Source: Photobacterium kishitanii
GTDB taxonomy: Bacteria; Pseudomonadota; Gammaproteobacteria; Enterobacterales; Vibrionaceae
Length of the DNA: 64,000 nucleotides
NCBI RefSeq assembly: GCF_003026355.1
Contig: NZ_PYON01000003.1
Span: 248,001-312,000 of the forward strand
Reading direction: 5' to 3'
Of the stretch, positions 17,394-26,526 are shown piece after piece. Numbering within the stretch: the first letter of the stretch is position 1; every line of letters begins with the position of its first letter. The notes under the pieces are model-generated. The model saw only the letters and a program-made list of their open reading frames with translations. It searched no databases and was not told the DNA's origin. Position numbers and translations under genes: made by a program.

Positions 17394-20300
17394 AGTTAAC
17401 TGAACTTTGCGTACGCCGTCCGGTGCTATGTACCGTATTGTGGTTAATTCCAGTATTTATTGGATTGCTGTTTTGTCAAAAATTACCGTGGCGTTATACC
17501 CCTCAAATTAGCCAATCTAAAATTCAAGTATCAGTACATGATAGTGCGCTTGCTGCACAAAACATGATGACTGAAGTGTTGATTCCAATTCAAAATGCGA
17601 TTGCTGGTACCGAAGGGATCAGCCACTTATCAGCGACTGCGCGTCAAGGTCGTGGCAGTATAATTATTGATATTGCTGCCAGTATTGATGAAAGTGAAAT
17701 CGATACTTTGGTGAGTGAGATCCATAATGATATCGGTAATATAGAAAGTAAGTTACCCGATGATATTTCTCCGCGTGTTTCCAAATCAGATGATCAGGGT
17801 ATGCCTGCAATGCTGATTAGTTTAACGCCAGGACCGCATCAAGCTGAATATGAATTTCATCAATATGGTATCGATACACTGTTACCTCAGTTAGAACAAT
17901 TACCTGCCGCTGGGGCCGTCAGTGTTGCTCCTAGTTCTGGGCAATCCGTTTTAATCACTTTAAACCCAGATAAAGTGCAATATTACGGTTTGACGTTAAA
18001 TAATGTCATTAATAAGATCGCTGATGTTGATAGTATCACTGCGCTAAGTGGTCAAACATCTGGTTCTCAAAGTCAATATCAATTGGTATCGACTGGGGCG
18101 ATTTCAAATTTAAATGATATTAAAAATACTATTGTTGCGATGTATAACCAGCAACCCGTTCGGTTGTCACAGGTAGCAACGGTTGTCATTGGTACTCCAA
18201 GCAGTCAGCTTGAGATAAAGCCACTGGTTGATTTTTCAAACCAAAGTGCGATGTTGTTTGTGCTTAATCCCCAGTATACCGCGACCGCAAATCCATTAGT
18301 GTTATCGCAGCAAGTTCATCAGTTACTTAATTCAACAACCTTGCCAAGTGGTATGAAAGCCACGGTATTATTGGATAAATCGACTTTTATTATTACGTCA
18401 CTCAATGACGTCTACTTTGCGATTGGTCTCGCGGTATTGTTAGTCGCTGGGGTTATCTGGCTATTTTTAGGTAATCTACGGATAGCGTTGATCCCGATTG
18501 TAACCATTCCAGTGTGTTTATCATGTTCGTTTATTATTCTCAAGCTGGCGGGGTTTAGTATTAACTCATTAACCTTATTGGCAATGTTATTGGCGGTAGG
18601 GTTAGTGGTTGATGATGCGATTGTGGTGGTTGAAAATGTTCATCGTCAGTTGCGGCATCATTCTTCAGTACGTAAAGCCACCGTTATTGCTTGTCGCCAA
18701 ATTGGGTTTGCGATTATTGCTACTACGCTAACATTAGCAGCGGTTTATATTCCAGTAGGATTAGTTGATGGCATTACGGGACAGCTGTTTCAACAGTTTG
18801 CATTTACCTTAGCGGGTACGGTGGTTATTTCAGGAATCGTGGCATTAACGTTATCGCCAATGATGTGCAGTAAAATGATGAATCATCAACCGGCAGGTCG
18901 GTTTGAAGTGTGGATTAATGAGCAGTTAACTCGGCTGGCAATGGTTTATCAACGAGTGTTAGCTGCGACAATTGATTACCGCAAAACGACCTTAGTGGTG
19001 ATGGTGGTTATTTTAGCCAGTAGCTATTGGCCATTTATGCAGACACCATCAGAAATGTTACCAGCTGAAGATTCGGGTCAAATATTTTTGTTTCAACCTT
19101 TAGTTGGCAGCAATGATGATGCGAGCGAACAAAAAATGATTGATAACATGAATCAACAATTACGCCAGATCCCTGATATTGCGCATGTGGCAATTTTAAC
19201 CAGCAGTGACTTTATTCGTGGTTTTGTCACTTTAAAGCCTTGGGATCAACGCAAGTTATCGGCGTTAAAAATCAGTGAAATGATCAATGCTCGCTTAAAA
19301 GTGGGGGGCAATATGGTATTTACTGGCGTGATCCCTGCGATTGACACTGGCGGTGGTCGACGAGGCAATAGTAATGGTATTGACATAAATGTTAGTAGTA
19401 GTGCTGATGAGCAAACACTGGCAAAAGAAATGACAGAAGTTACTCATAAAATTCAGCAGTCGCCATTATTTGATCATGCAAGAAGTGCACTAAAATTCGA
19501 TCAGAATCAATTTAGTATTAATATTAATCGTGTATTAGCGTCGCAATATGGTGTGTCGCTGCATAATATTCAGCAAGTGCTTAAGTTAGCAATGAGTGGT
19601 AAGTCATTCAGTAACGACATGAGTTACCAAGGTACAAATTATCCACTCCATTTGCAATTAGACTCAGCTTACACTTTAACGCCAGATGCGATAAAACAGC
19701 TTATGATCAGTAATAATAAAGGTATATTAGTGCCATTATCTGAACTTATTAGCATTAAAAATCAACTGGGTCCACGTTCTCTTGAGCAGTATGATCGTGC
19801 GACATCGGCTTCGTTATCAATTCGATTAGCCGATGGTGTCAGTATTGGACAGGGCATAAAGGCATTAAATCAATTGTTACCAAATGTATTACCCGCGAAT
19901 GCGCGTTATAGCTATGTCGATAGCGCTAAGCAATATTTAGATGCTAACCAACAAATGTTATTCGTGTTTGTGGCGGCATTGGTATTTATTTATATGGTGT
20001 TGAGTGCGCAATTTGAGAGTGTGGTTGATGCATTAGTGGTAATGCTGTCATTACCAATTACGTTATCTGTAGCATTGTGGGCGTTATATTTTAGTGACTA
20101 TAGTTTAAATGTGTATTCACAAATAGGGTTAGTCACGCTGATTGGTTTGATTTGTAAACATGGCATATTAATTACTGAATTTGCTAATGAATTACAGACG
20201 CAAGGCTTATCACCCCGTGAGGCTATTCTAGAAGCGACAAAAACCCGCTTAAGGCCAATATTAATGACATCACTGACCATGATTTTAGGAACCTTACCTT

Positions 20301-20470
20301 TACTATGTGAGGCTGGTCCTGGTGCAAATGCGATGGGATCGTTAGGGATAATTATTATTGCTGGAATGGCGTTAGGTATTGTTGATCCTTTATTTGTGGT
20401 GCCAAGTGTGTATTTGATGGTGCAAAAGTTAAAACGAACTAAAGCGCCGATTTCAACGCCAACCGTTTAA
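17390..20470 (+). CDS. RND efflux pump, inner-membrane permease (HAE1 family)
   Basis: A 1026-residue AcrB-like permease with 12 expected membrane helices and two large periplasmic loops. The proton-relay motif GLVVDDAIVVVENVHR in helix 4 is intact (the two Asp). The second half carries MVLSAQFESVVDALVVMLSLP and GLICKHGILITEFANE. It drives export of hydrophobic or amphiphilic compounds by proton antiport. No TolC-type gene or TetR repressor is adjacent, so a shared TolC encoded elsewhere is likely. The transcript ends at a strong hairpin right after the stop. Confidence 0.9.
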   Translation: MKLTELCVRRPVLCTVLWLIPVFIGLLFCQKLPWRYTPQISQSKIQVSVHDSALAAQNMMTEVLIPIQNAIAGTEGISHLSATARQGRGSIIIDIAASIDESEIDTLVSEIHNDIGNIESKLPDDISPRVSKSDDQGMPAMLISLTPGPHQAEYEFHQYGIDTLLPQLEQLPAAGAVSVAPSSGQSVLITLNPDKVQYYGLTLNNVINKIADVDSITALSGQTSGSQSQYQLVSTGAISNLNDIKNTIVAMYNQQPVRLSQVATVVIGTPSSQLEIKPLVDFSNQSAMLFVLNPQYTATANPLVLSQQVHQLLNSTTLPSGMKATVLLDKSTFIITSLNDVYFAIGLAVLLVAGVIWLFLGNLRIALIPIVTIPVCLSCSFIILKLAGFSINSLTLLAMLLAVGLVVDDAIVVVENVHRQLRHHSSVRKATVIACRQIGFAIIATTLTLAAVYIPVGLVDGITGQLFQQFAFTLAGTVVISGIVALTLSPMMCSKMMNHQPAGRFEVWINEQLTRLAMVYQRVLAATIDYRKTTLVVMVVILASSYWPFMQTPSEMLPAEDSGQIFLFQPLVGSNDDASEQKMIDNMNQQLRQIPDIAHVAILTSSDFIRGFVTLKPWDQRKLSALKISEMINARLKVGGNMVFTGVIPAIDTGGGRRGNSNGIDINVSSSADEQTLAKEMTEVTHKIQQSPLFDHARSALKFDQNQFSININRVLASQYGVSLHNIQQVLKLAMSGKSFSNDMSYQGTNYPLHLQLDSAYTLTPDAIKQLMISNNKGILVPLSELISIKNQLGPRSLEQYDRATSASLSIRLADGVSIGQGIKALNQLLPNVLPANARYSYVDSAKQYLDANQQMLFVFVAALVFIYMVLSAQFESVVDALVVMLSLPITLSVALWALYFSDYSLNVYSQIGLVTLIGLICKHGILITEFANELQTQGLSPREAILEATKTRLRPILMTSLTMILGTLPLLCEAGPGANAMGSLGIIIIAGMALGIVDPLFVVPSVYLMVQKLKRTKAPISTPTV

Positions 20471-20479
20471 GTATACTTA

Positions 20480-20515
20480 TACGCTAATGGTACTTGTTGC
20501 CATTAGCGTATTTTT
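20480..20515. terminator. bidirectional terminator, RND operon / GntR gene
   Basis: Perfect 11-bp stem TACGCTAATGG / CCATTAGCGTA with a 9-nt loop, followed by TTTTT on the plus strand. It separates the convergent RND and GntR genes. Confidence 0.85.
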
Positions 20516-21218
20516 ATCGAGTTGCAATAAATTCAAAGCTGTATTGTTTAAGTGTGAAATAATTAATGGTGTACTCAAATAAACAACCGTCCGCTAATTC
20601 ACCAGTAGATATTGCCTTAAGTAAGGGGGTTGTTGGCGTAACATTAAGCAGTTTAGCGAGTTCTCTATCAGGCATTTCTGGCATAATTGATTGATAACTA
20701 TTAGCAATTTTGTAGCCTTTAGACTCAATATAGGCATATTTTGAAGCCATCATCACTTGCAAGGTAAGATCAGGAAAGAGGGCGACTGGCATATAAGTTC
20801 GCTCCATCATTTCAGGCTCCCCATCAATATTACGGATACGTACAATATGATAAACTCGTTCATTAGCTGTGAGCTTTAATTTTTCTGCAACAATCGAGTC
20901 TGGTTCTAATATTTCAAATGTAAGAACATCAGAAGATGGGGTTTTACCCTGTGCATTAAGTTCCTGATAAAAACCACGTAATGCAATTGCATTATGTGTT
21001 GCTTTACATGGATTTTTTACAAATGTTCCACGTCCCTTAATACGTGTTACTACCCCTTGTTCAACAAGTAGTGCTAATGTTTTACGCACAGTGACGCGGC
21101 TGACACCATAACTATGTTGTAATTCTAGTTCAGTTGGTAGCATATCCCCCTCAGTATAAATTTGAGATTGAATTTTCTCAAATAGATCATCAAATATGCG
21201 TAAATATATTGGTTTCAA
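20514..21218 (-). CDS. GntR/HutC-family transcriptional regulator (UTRA domain)
   Basis: A 234-residue regulator. Residues about 1-70 form the GntR winged helix (DMLPTELELQHSYGVSRVTVRKTL ... VVTRIKGRGTFV); residues about 85-230 form a UTRA effector domain, which binds sugar phosphates or similar ligands. The closest branch by eye is the MngR/FarR/NagR-like HutC subfamily. It diverges from the GH4-ChbG-EIICB genes across 360 bp and is the obvious candidate to repress them, released by a phosphorylated sugar. Confidence 0.85.
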   Translation of the reverse strand: MKPIYLRIFDDLFEKIQSQIYTEGDMLPTELELQHSYGVSRVTVRKTLALLVEQGVVTRIKGRGTFVKNPCKATHNAIALRGFYQELNAQGKTPSSDVLTFEILEPDSIVAEKLKLTANERVYHIVRIRNIDGEPEMMERTYMPVALFPDLTLQVMMASKYAYIESKGYKIANSYQSIMPEMPDRELAKLLNVTPTTPLLKAISTGELADGCLFEYTINYFTLKQYSFEFIATR

Positions 21219-21578
21219 AACGTATTCTCTCTAATCACAGTAGCCTTAGTATACCTAAATCTTGATATCTTCGTCCTAAAAGTTCTTTGAGATAGACATT
21301 ATTGCCATTATTAAATGATACATATTGAATACATTTGACCGTGTGCGTGTTGTGTTCTATATGATGCCTGTGTTGATGCAGGTTTTTATTTGTTTGTATC
21401 TTTTAAATCAAAGTCTTGTTGTTTATTTTATGTTATTTTTGAGTGGGTTTCCTATTATTGAAGCCTATATTTATAGTGATGGCGATCATATAAATCACAA
21501 TTGAAGTTTTAAATGTATCCTATATGTTTTATTGTGTTGGCTCTTTCTAATACATATATAGAACATTAAGGATGACGT
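21219..21578. promoter_or_regulatory. divergent control region of the GntR and GH4 genes
   Basis: 360 bp without a gene. The heptamers GATACAT (21317), AATACAT (21328), ATGTATC (21513, inverted) and AATACAT (21549) recur near both promoters. They are possible GntR operators, but short AT-rich words recur easily here. A ribosome binding site TAAGGA precedes the GH4 ATG. Confidence 0.3.
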
Positions 21579-22916
21579 ATGGAACGTAAAAATCTTACAA
21601 TCGTTGGTGGTGGCTCGACTTACACTTTAGGCATTTTGATGAGTTTGATTGAAGAAAAGGTTACTTTTCCGCTCAAGTCTATTCGTTTTTATGACATTGA
21701 TAGTGAGCGTCAGCGGTTTAATGCCGAAGCGGCAAAAATACTGCTACAAGAGCTATACCCTGAAGTAGAAGAAGTGATTTATACCACCAATAAGGAAGTG
21801 GCTTTTACTGGAGCGGATGTGTTGTTTTTACAAATTCGAACTGGTGGTTTAGAGATGCGCGAAAAAGATGAACAAATTGCGCTTTCTCACGGCTGTGTTG
21901 GTCAAGAAACCTGTGGTGCTGGTGGTATGGCTTATGGACTACGTTCTATTGGCGATATGATTACATTGGTTAAAGATATTCGCCAGTACGCACCAGAAGC
22001 TTGGATTTTAAATTATACGAATCCAGCCGCTATTGTGGCAGAAGCAACAACCAGAGTGTTCCCTGATGATAAAAAGCTAATTAACATGTGTGATATGCCT
22101 TGTATTATCATGGAAAGTTATGCCGATATGCTAGGTTGTGAGTTATGGGATCTTGTACCTGAGTATTTTGGTCTTAACCACTATGGTTGGTTTACACGCA
22201 TTTTACATCGTAATGGCGAAGATCTTACTCAAAAGATAAAAGACTGTATTATTAACCAAGGTTTTTCGGCAACGTCGAACTTTATTGCCAATGAGCCATC
22301 ATGGCAAGAAACCTTTAAAAATATGCAAACCATGCTAAAAGATAACCCTGAATTCTTACCTAATACTTATTTGCAATATTACTTATATCCTCAGAAAATG
22401 GTGGCAAAAGAAGATATAAATAATACTCGTGCGCGTCAGGTTATTGATGGTAGAGAAAAAGAAATGTATACCATCTGTAAAGATATTATTGATAGCGGTA
22501 CGGCTGCGAATGCAAATTTAGAATCAGATACACATGGCGTTTATATGATTCGTGTCGCTGAATCGGTAGTGTTCAATAAAGGTTATCGTTATCTTTCTAT
22601 AGTAAAAAACAACGGTATTATTAGCAATCTGCAAGACGATGCTATGGTTGAGGTTCCAGCATCGTTGTATAGTGACGGTGTTAAACCTTATGCTATTGGA
22701 GAAATTCCAACTTTTCAAAAGGCAATGATTGAAAGCCAACTTGGATATGAGAAGCTTGTTGTCGATGCATGGTTTGAAGGTTCACGCCAAAAATTAATTA
22801 ATGCTTTAACATTAAATCGTACTGTCATAAATGTACCTACAGCTATAAAGATTGTTGATGATGTTTTAGCGGCAAATAAAGCATATCTTCCTCAGTTTTT
22901 TAATGATAATAAATAA
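21579..22916 (+). CDS. glycoside hydrolase family 4, 6-phospho-alpha-glycosidase type
   Basis: A 445-residue NAD- and metal-dependent hydrolase for phosphorylated disaccharides. The Rossmann loop is VGGGSTYT (residues 9-16). The metal-binding residues are Cys171 in NMCDMP (169-174) and His201 in GLNHYGW. CDMP is the signature of 6-phospho-alpha-glucosidases (GlvA/MalH), in contrast to CNIP in the beta-type ChbF/CelF. Overall similarity by eye is to GlvA (GQETCGAGG, NYTNPAAIVAEATTRV). Catalysis proceeds by oxidation at C3 and elimination. It leads a cluster with a ChbG deacetylase and a GlcNAc-type PTS, so the substrate may be an N-acetylated alpha-disaccharide 6-phosphate rather than maltose-6-P. 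Confidence 0.87.
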   Translation: MERKNLTIVGGGSTYTLGILMSLIEEKVTFPLKSIRFYDIDSERQRFNAEAAKILLQELYPEVEEVIYTTNKEVAFTGADVLFLQIRTGGLEMREKDEQIALSHGCVGQETCGAGGMAYGLRSIGDMITLVKDIRQYAPEAWILNYTNPAAIVAEATTRVFPDDKKLINMCDMPCIIMESYADMLGCELWDLVPEYFGLNHYGWFTRILHRNGEDLTQKIKDCIINQGFSATSNFIANEPSWQETFKNMQTMLKDNPEFLPNTYLQYYLYPQKMVAKEDINNTRARQVIDGREKEMYTICKDIIDSGTAANANLESDTHGVYMIRVAESVVFNKGYRYLSIVKNNGIISNLQDDAMVEVPASLYSDGVKPYAIGEIPTFQKAMIESQLGYEKLVVDAWFEGSRQKLINALTLNRTVINVPTAIKIVDDVLAANKAYLPQFFNDNK

Positions 22917-22943
22917 CTAAATATAATTATTAATATAGTATAG

Positions 22944-22978
22944 CTGCAATAATATAGCTATTGTTGCAGTTATTTTTA
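22944..22978 (+). terminator. hairpin with T-tract between GH4 and ChbG genes
   Basis: CTGCAATAATA pairs with TATTGTTGCAG (one G-T pair) around a 4-nt loop, followed by TTATTTTTATATTT. It has the form of an intrinsic terminator inside the cluster and could lower expression of the downstream genes. Confidence 0.6.
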
Positions 22979-22997
22979 TATTTGTATTGAGGTAAAT

Positions 22998-23837
22998 ATG
23001 AAAATAAAAGTAATTAACAATGCCGATGATTTCGGTTATTCAAATGCTATTAATTACGGTATTATTGATGCGCATGTGCAAGGAATATTAAATTCAACAA
23101 CTATAATGGCAAATATGCCAGGGTTCGAACATGCAATACAACTATACAAACAGTATTCGACACTCGCTATTGGTGTGCATTGTAATTTAACCTGTGGAAA
23201 TCCTTTATCAAATAATAATAAATTAATCGATGAATCAACAGGTTGTTTTTTTGGTAGAAGCCGATATTACGAAACGGATATGGATATTGATCGCCAAGCA
23301 ATTTATAACGAATTAACATTACAAATTGATCGAGTTTATGCTGCAGGAATTAGACCTACTCATTTAGACTCTCATCATCATATACATACCCATCCACAGA
23401 TATTACCTATATTGGTTGAGTTAGCTGACAAATATCAGTTACCGCTTCGAAATGTTACTTGGCTTGAATCACAACAAGCAGGGAATATATTTAATTGTAA
23501 TTATCAGCCGTCATTATGGTATAAAAATAAAGATATATTATCGACAAATAAAATACTTATTGATGCTTATTTAGATAAATGTGTGCCATTAGATAACTAT
23601 GATGACCTTGATGATATTATCGTAAAACAAACTATAGATAGATTAGAAGAATGCCGAAATAAAAAAATAGAAGTGGTTGAAATAATGTGGCATCCCGCTT
23701 ATTTAGATAAAAACATATGTCAGCATTCATCTGTTAATAAGCCGCGGATCTATGAGTTACAGGCATTATTAAGTGATAAGTTACGTGATTATTTTAAGAT
23801 GAACTGTGTGTTGTGTGATTTCTCCGAATTAAACTAG
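22998..23837 (+). CDS. ChbG/YdjC-family carbohydrate deacetylase
   Basis: A 279-residue metal-dependent deacetylase. Expected metal/catalytic residues are present: Asp10-Asp11 in NADDFGYS, His61 in GVHCNLT, and the histidine cluster THLDSHHHIHTH (121-132) including His126. E. coli ChbG removes one acetyl group from chitobiose-6-P so that the GH4 enzyme ChbF can act and the regulator is induced. Here the partner is an alpha-type GH4 instead. The ribosome binding site is GAGG 6 nt before the ATG. Its codon use is noticeably more AT-rich than that of its neighbours, hinting at separate acquisition. Confidence 0.85.
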   Translation: MKIKVINNADDFGYSNAINYGIIDAHVQGILNSTTIMANMPGFEHAIQLYKQYSTLAIGVHCNLTCGNPLSNNNKLIDESTGCFFGRSRYYETDMDIDRQAIYNELTLQIDRVYAAGIRPTHLDSHHHIHTHPQILPILVELADKYQLPLRNVTWLESQQAGNIFNCNYQPSLWYKNKDILSTNKILIDAYLDKCVPLDNYDDLDDIIVKQTIDRLEECRNKKIEVVEIMWHPAYLDKNICQHSSVNKPRIYELQALLSDKLRDYFKMNCVLCDFSELN

Positions 23838-23914
23838 ATAATAAATAATACCTCTATTGATAATACCGTAATGGTGTTAACGCTAACTTCTTATTATAAA
23901 TAAGGGACAATGAT

Positions 23915-25291
23915 ATGAGTCCTCTTGGATATTTCCAAAAGCTCGGTAATGCTATTATGTTTCCTATCGCAGTATTACCGATAGCTGGTATTTTATTGCG
24001 AATTGGTCAGCCAGATTTATTAGATATTGCATTTATCGCACAAGGTGGCCAAGCTGTTTTTACTAACTTAGCATTATTATTTGCGATGGGAGTCGCCGCT
24101 GGTTTTTCTAAAGATCATTCAGCGGCGGCTGCGATTGCTGCTGCTGTTGGTTATTTTATTATGATGGCAGCAATAAAAACATTGAATGTCGATATTGATC
24201 CTGGTGTTGCAGGTGGCATTGTTATTGGTGTTTGTGCTGGTCTGCTTTATAACCGTTTTCACGCAATTAAATTACCAGAGTTTCTTGGTTTCTTTGGTGG
24301 TAAACGTTTTGTTCCTATTATCACAGGGTTAGTGGCGCTGATTTTAGCTTATGTATTTAGTGTGATCTGGCCACCGATTCAAGGTGGAATTAACCATCTT
24401 GGAGAGTGGATCCTGACCAGCGGTGCACCTGGTGAGTTTGTTTACGGTGTTGCTAATCGTTTATTAATTCCGGTGGGTCTGCATCATATTCTGAATAGTA
24501 TGGTTTGGTTTGTATTTGGTAGTTTCGATCCCGGTACTGGTAAAGTTGTGACCGGAGAAATTTCCCGTTTCTTTGCTGGTGATGCTTCAGCTGGACGTAT
24601 TCTTAGCGGATTCTTCCCTGTGATGATGTTTGGCTTACCAAGTGCATGTTTAGCTTTTTATGTAACAGCAAAGAAAGAAAATAAAGCGATAGTCGGTGGA
24701 ATGCTATTAAGTGTCGCATTAACTGCGTTCCTAACGGGTATTACTGAGCCTATTGAGTTTATGTTTATGTTTCTTGCTCCGGCATTGTATGTGATTCATG
24801 CAGTATTGATGGGGATCTCACTAGTTGTCGCTTCAATGTTGAATGTGCATATGGGCTTTAGTTTCTCAGCAGGATTAATTGACTATATTCTTAACTATAA
24901 TGCACCTGCAGCGAAGAATGCATGGGAAATAATACCGCTCGGTTTTGCAATTGGCGCAGTGTATTTTGTGATCTTTGTTGCTGCTATTAAGATGTTTAAT
25001 CTTAAAACACCGGGTCGTGAAGAGTTATGTCACCAAGCAGCTAAAGGTAAGCAAGATTATGATAGCCTTGCTGTTGATTATCTTGCAGCGCTTGGTGGGA
25101 AAGAGAACCTTACTGAGATCTCATCATGTATTACTCGATTACGGTTAGGTATCGTTGATCGTCAAATTATTGATGATGCGAAGTTAAAACAACTGGGTGC
25201 TAAAGGAGTCGTAAATGTAGGGCCTAAACATTTACAAGTTATCATTGGCTCACATGCTGAAGGCGTAGCAACCAAGATGAAAGCATTATGA
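23915..25291 (+). CDS. PTS EIICB transporter, glucose/N-acetylglucosamine family
   Basis: A 458-residue phosphotransferase permease. The EIIC membrane domain (1-370) shows LIPVGLHHILNSMVWF and GITEPIEFMFMFLAP, closest to NagE among the glucose superfamily. The EIIB domain has the phosphorylated Cys405 in SSCITRLRLG. There is no EIIA domain, so it depends on a shared EIIA such as Crr. It imports and phosphorylates a sugar, presumably the substrate of the adjacent GH4 and ChbG enzymes. The ribosome binding site is AAGGGAC. The gene ends before two inverted repeats. A paralogue (nagE) is at 52704. Confidence 0.88.
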   Translation: MSPLGYFQKLGNAIMFPIAVLPIAGILLRIGQPDLLDIAFIAQGGQAVFTNLALLFAMGVAAGFSKDHSAAAAIAAAVGYFIMMAAIKTLNVDIDPGVAGGIVIGVCAGLLYNRFHAIKLPEFLGFFGGKRFVPIITGLVALILAYVFSVIWPPIQGGINHLGEWILTSGAPGEFVYGVANRLLIPVGLHHILNSMVWFVFGSFDPGTGKVVTGEISRFFAGDASAGRILSGFFPVMMFGLPSACLAFYVTAKKENKAIVGGMLLSVALTAFLTGITEPIEFMFMFLAPALYVIHAVLMGISLVVASMLNVHMGFSFSAGLIDYILNYNAPAAKNAWEIIPLGFAIGAVYFVIFVAAIKMFNLKTPGREELCHQAAKGKQDYDSLAVDYLAALGGKENLTEISSCITRLRLGIVDRQIIDDAKLKQLGAKGVVNVGPKHLQVIIGSHAEGVATKMKAL

Positions 25292-25305
25292 TCTTTACTG
25301 ATATA

Positions 25306-25386
25306 ACAACGTTTCTAACGTTGTAATTGAGCTAAAAATCCCCTTTAGTAGTATGTGATCTTTATTGCTACTAAAGGGATTTTCTA
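25306..25386. terminator. terminator region, EIICB / yhgN
   Basis: Two hairpins: ACAACGTT-TCT-AACGTTGT (25306-25324), then AATCCCCTTTAGTAG (from 25337) pairing with CTACTAAAGGGATT (to about 25382). The second ends in TTTT on the plus strand and is followed by TTTT on the minus strand, so it can serve both convergent genes. Confidence 0.8.
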
Positions 25387-25977
25387 TTTAATGTGTAATA
25401 AATAACTTTGTATGCCGTTTAAAAACATCTGTACTGCCAACATGAGTAGTATCATCCCCATTAAGCGCTCAATTGCTTTTAGACCTCGATCTCCAATCAA
25501 GCGTTCAAATACCTCACCAAACATTAAAATGATAGCTGATACGGCCCACGCTAATATTACAGCTAACGACCAATCTAACATTCTGCTGGTATCTTGATGA
25601 GCAAACAGGATCAAAGTGGCTAATAAAGAAGGACCCGCAAGAAGGGGGATAGCTAACGGTACAATAAAAGGTTCTTCTCCAGCAGCGGATTGTTTTTCTT
25701 GTTCTTGAGTAGGGAAAATCATTTTGAGTGAGATTAAAAAAAGAATAATCGAACCAGCAATAGAGATTGATTCGCGCTGTAATTTTAGGAAATTAAGGAT
25801 GGATTCACCCGTAAATAAAAATAACAGCATAATGGCAAGCGCAATTAACAGTTCTCTAATTAGAATTACTCGCCGACGTTTTTTTTCTATATGACGCAGA
25901 AATGACGAAAAAACAGGTAGGTTACCCATTGGATCCATAATGAGAAACAACATGACTGCAGCTGAAAATATATCCAT
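25384..25977 (-). CDS. yhgN: MarC-family membrane protein YhgN
   Basis: A 197-residue inner-membrane protein, identical in length to E. coli YhgN and clearly similar (LIMDPMGNLPVF at 12-23, AGEEPFIVPLAIPLLAGPS near 104-122, ERLMGMILLMLAVQMFLNGI at the end). Six membrane segments are expected. The family's transport function has not been settled. It is monocistronic and its promoter faces the 0.55-kb gap to its right. Confidence 0.9.
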   Translation of the reverse strand: MDIFSAAVMLFLIMDPMGNLPVFSSFLRHIEKKRRRVILIRELLIALAIMLLFLFTGESILNFLKLQRESISIAGSIILFLISLKMIFPTQEQEKQSAAGEEPFIVPLAIPLLAGPSLLATLILFAHQDTSRMLDWSLAVILAWAVSAIILMFGEVFERLIGDRGLKAIERLMGMILLMLAVQMFLNGIQSYLLHIK

Positions 25978-26526
25978 AAATGAGACTTTTAAATATGTAT
26001 TTTGATAAAAGAAACACTATAGCATTATTGATATTATAGTTTGTTACTTTTGCTTATTATGCGTAACAAGTAGAATTTTTTTTCAACAAAAAATGATTTT
26101 AAAGCATTTTTTATCAACTAATACGATTAAATATGCATAATCATGTAACGAAGAAAACTGTTATTATACGTAAAATTAACTAAACTTGAGTTGATAGGCG
26201 AGGGGTCTTAAGGTTGATGTTCATCACCTTGTGGGTATTATTGGTGCGCTAGGTTAATTTGTATGGATACTAGCTATTTTGTGCTCAATAAAAAATAAAC
26301 GTTGAGGGAAATTAACGTTTTTATATTGCTAGACAAATAGTTACAATTGGTTGATTGAAAATCAATCAAACGGTGCTTTATTTTTGTTGGTGAAAACGGC
26401 AGAATGAGCATACATTTGAGCTCTGTCGCCTATTTGAACTAATTTTTGATAAAATATATAGCAGTTTATCGAGTAGGTGGTAATGTCTCACCGCATTCCG
26501 AATTCTTAAAGTAAAAGGTTACAAAT
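25978..26526. other. intergenic region with several hairpins, possible small RNA
   Basis: 549 bp without an open frame I can support. Hairpins seen: AAGGTTGATG/CATCACCTT (about 26210-26230, one bulge), AAACGTT/AACGTTT followed by T's (26297-26322), and a perfect TTGATTGA-AAA-TCAATCAA (26351-26369). A TATTAT -10-like element at 26162-26167 lies upstream. A plus-strand transcript from about 26175 to 26322 is conceivable. The 3' end of the region holds the promoter and AAAGG ribosome binding site of the next gene. Confidence 0.35.

Noticed and set aside
21219..21578. ATACAT/ATGTAT repeats as a firm GntR operator
   Set aside because: Four copies exist, but spacing is irregular and the words are common in AT-rich DNA; kept only as a weak suggestion.
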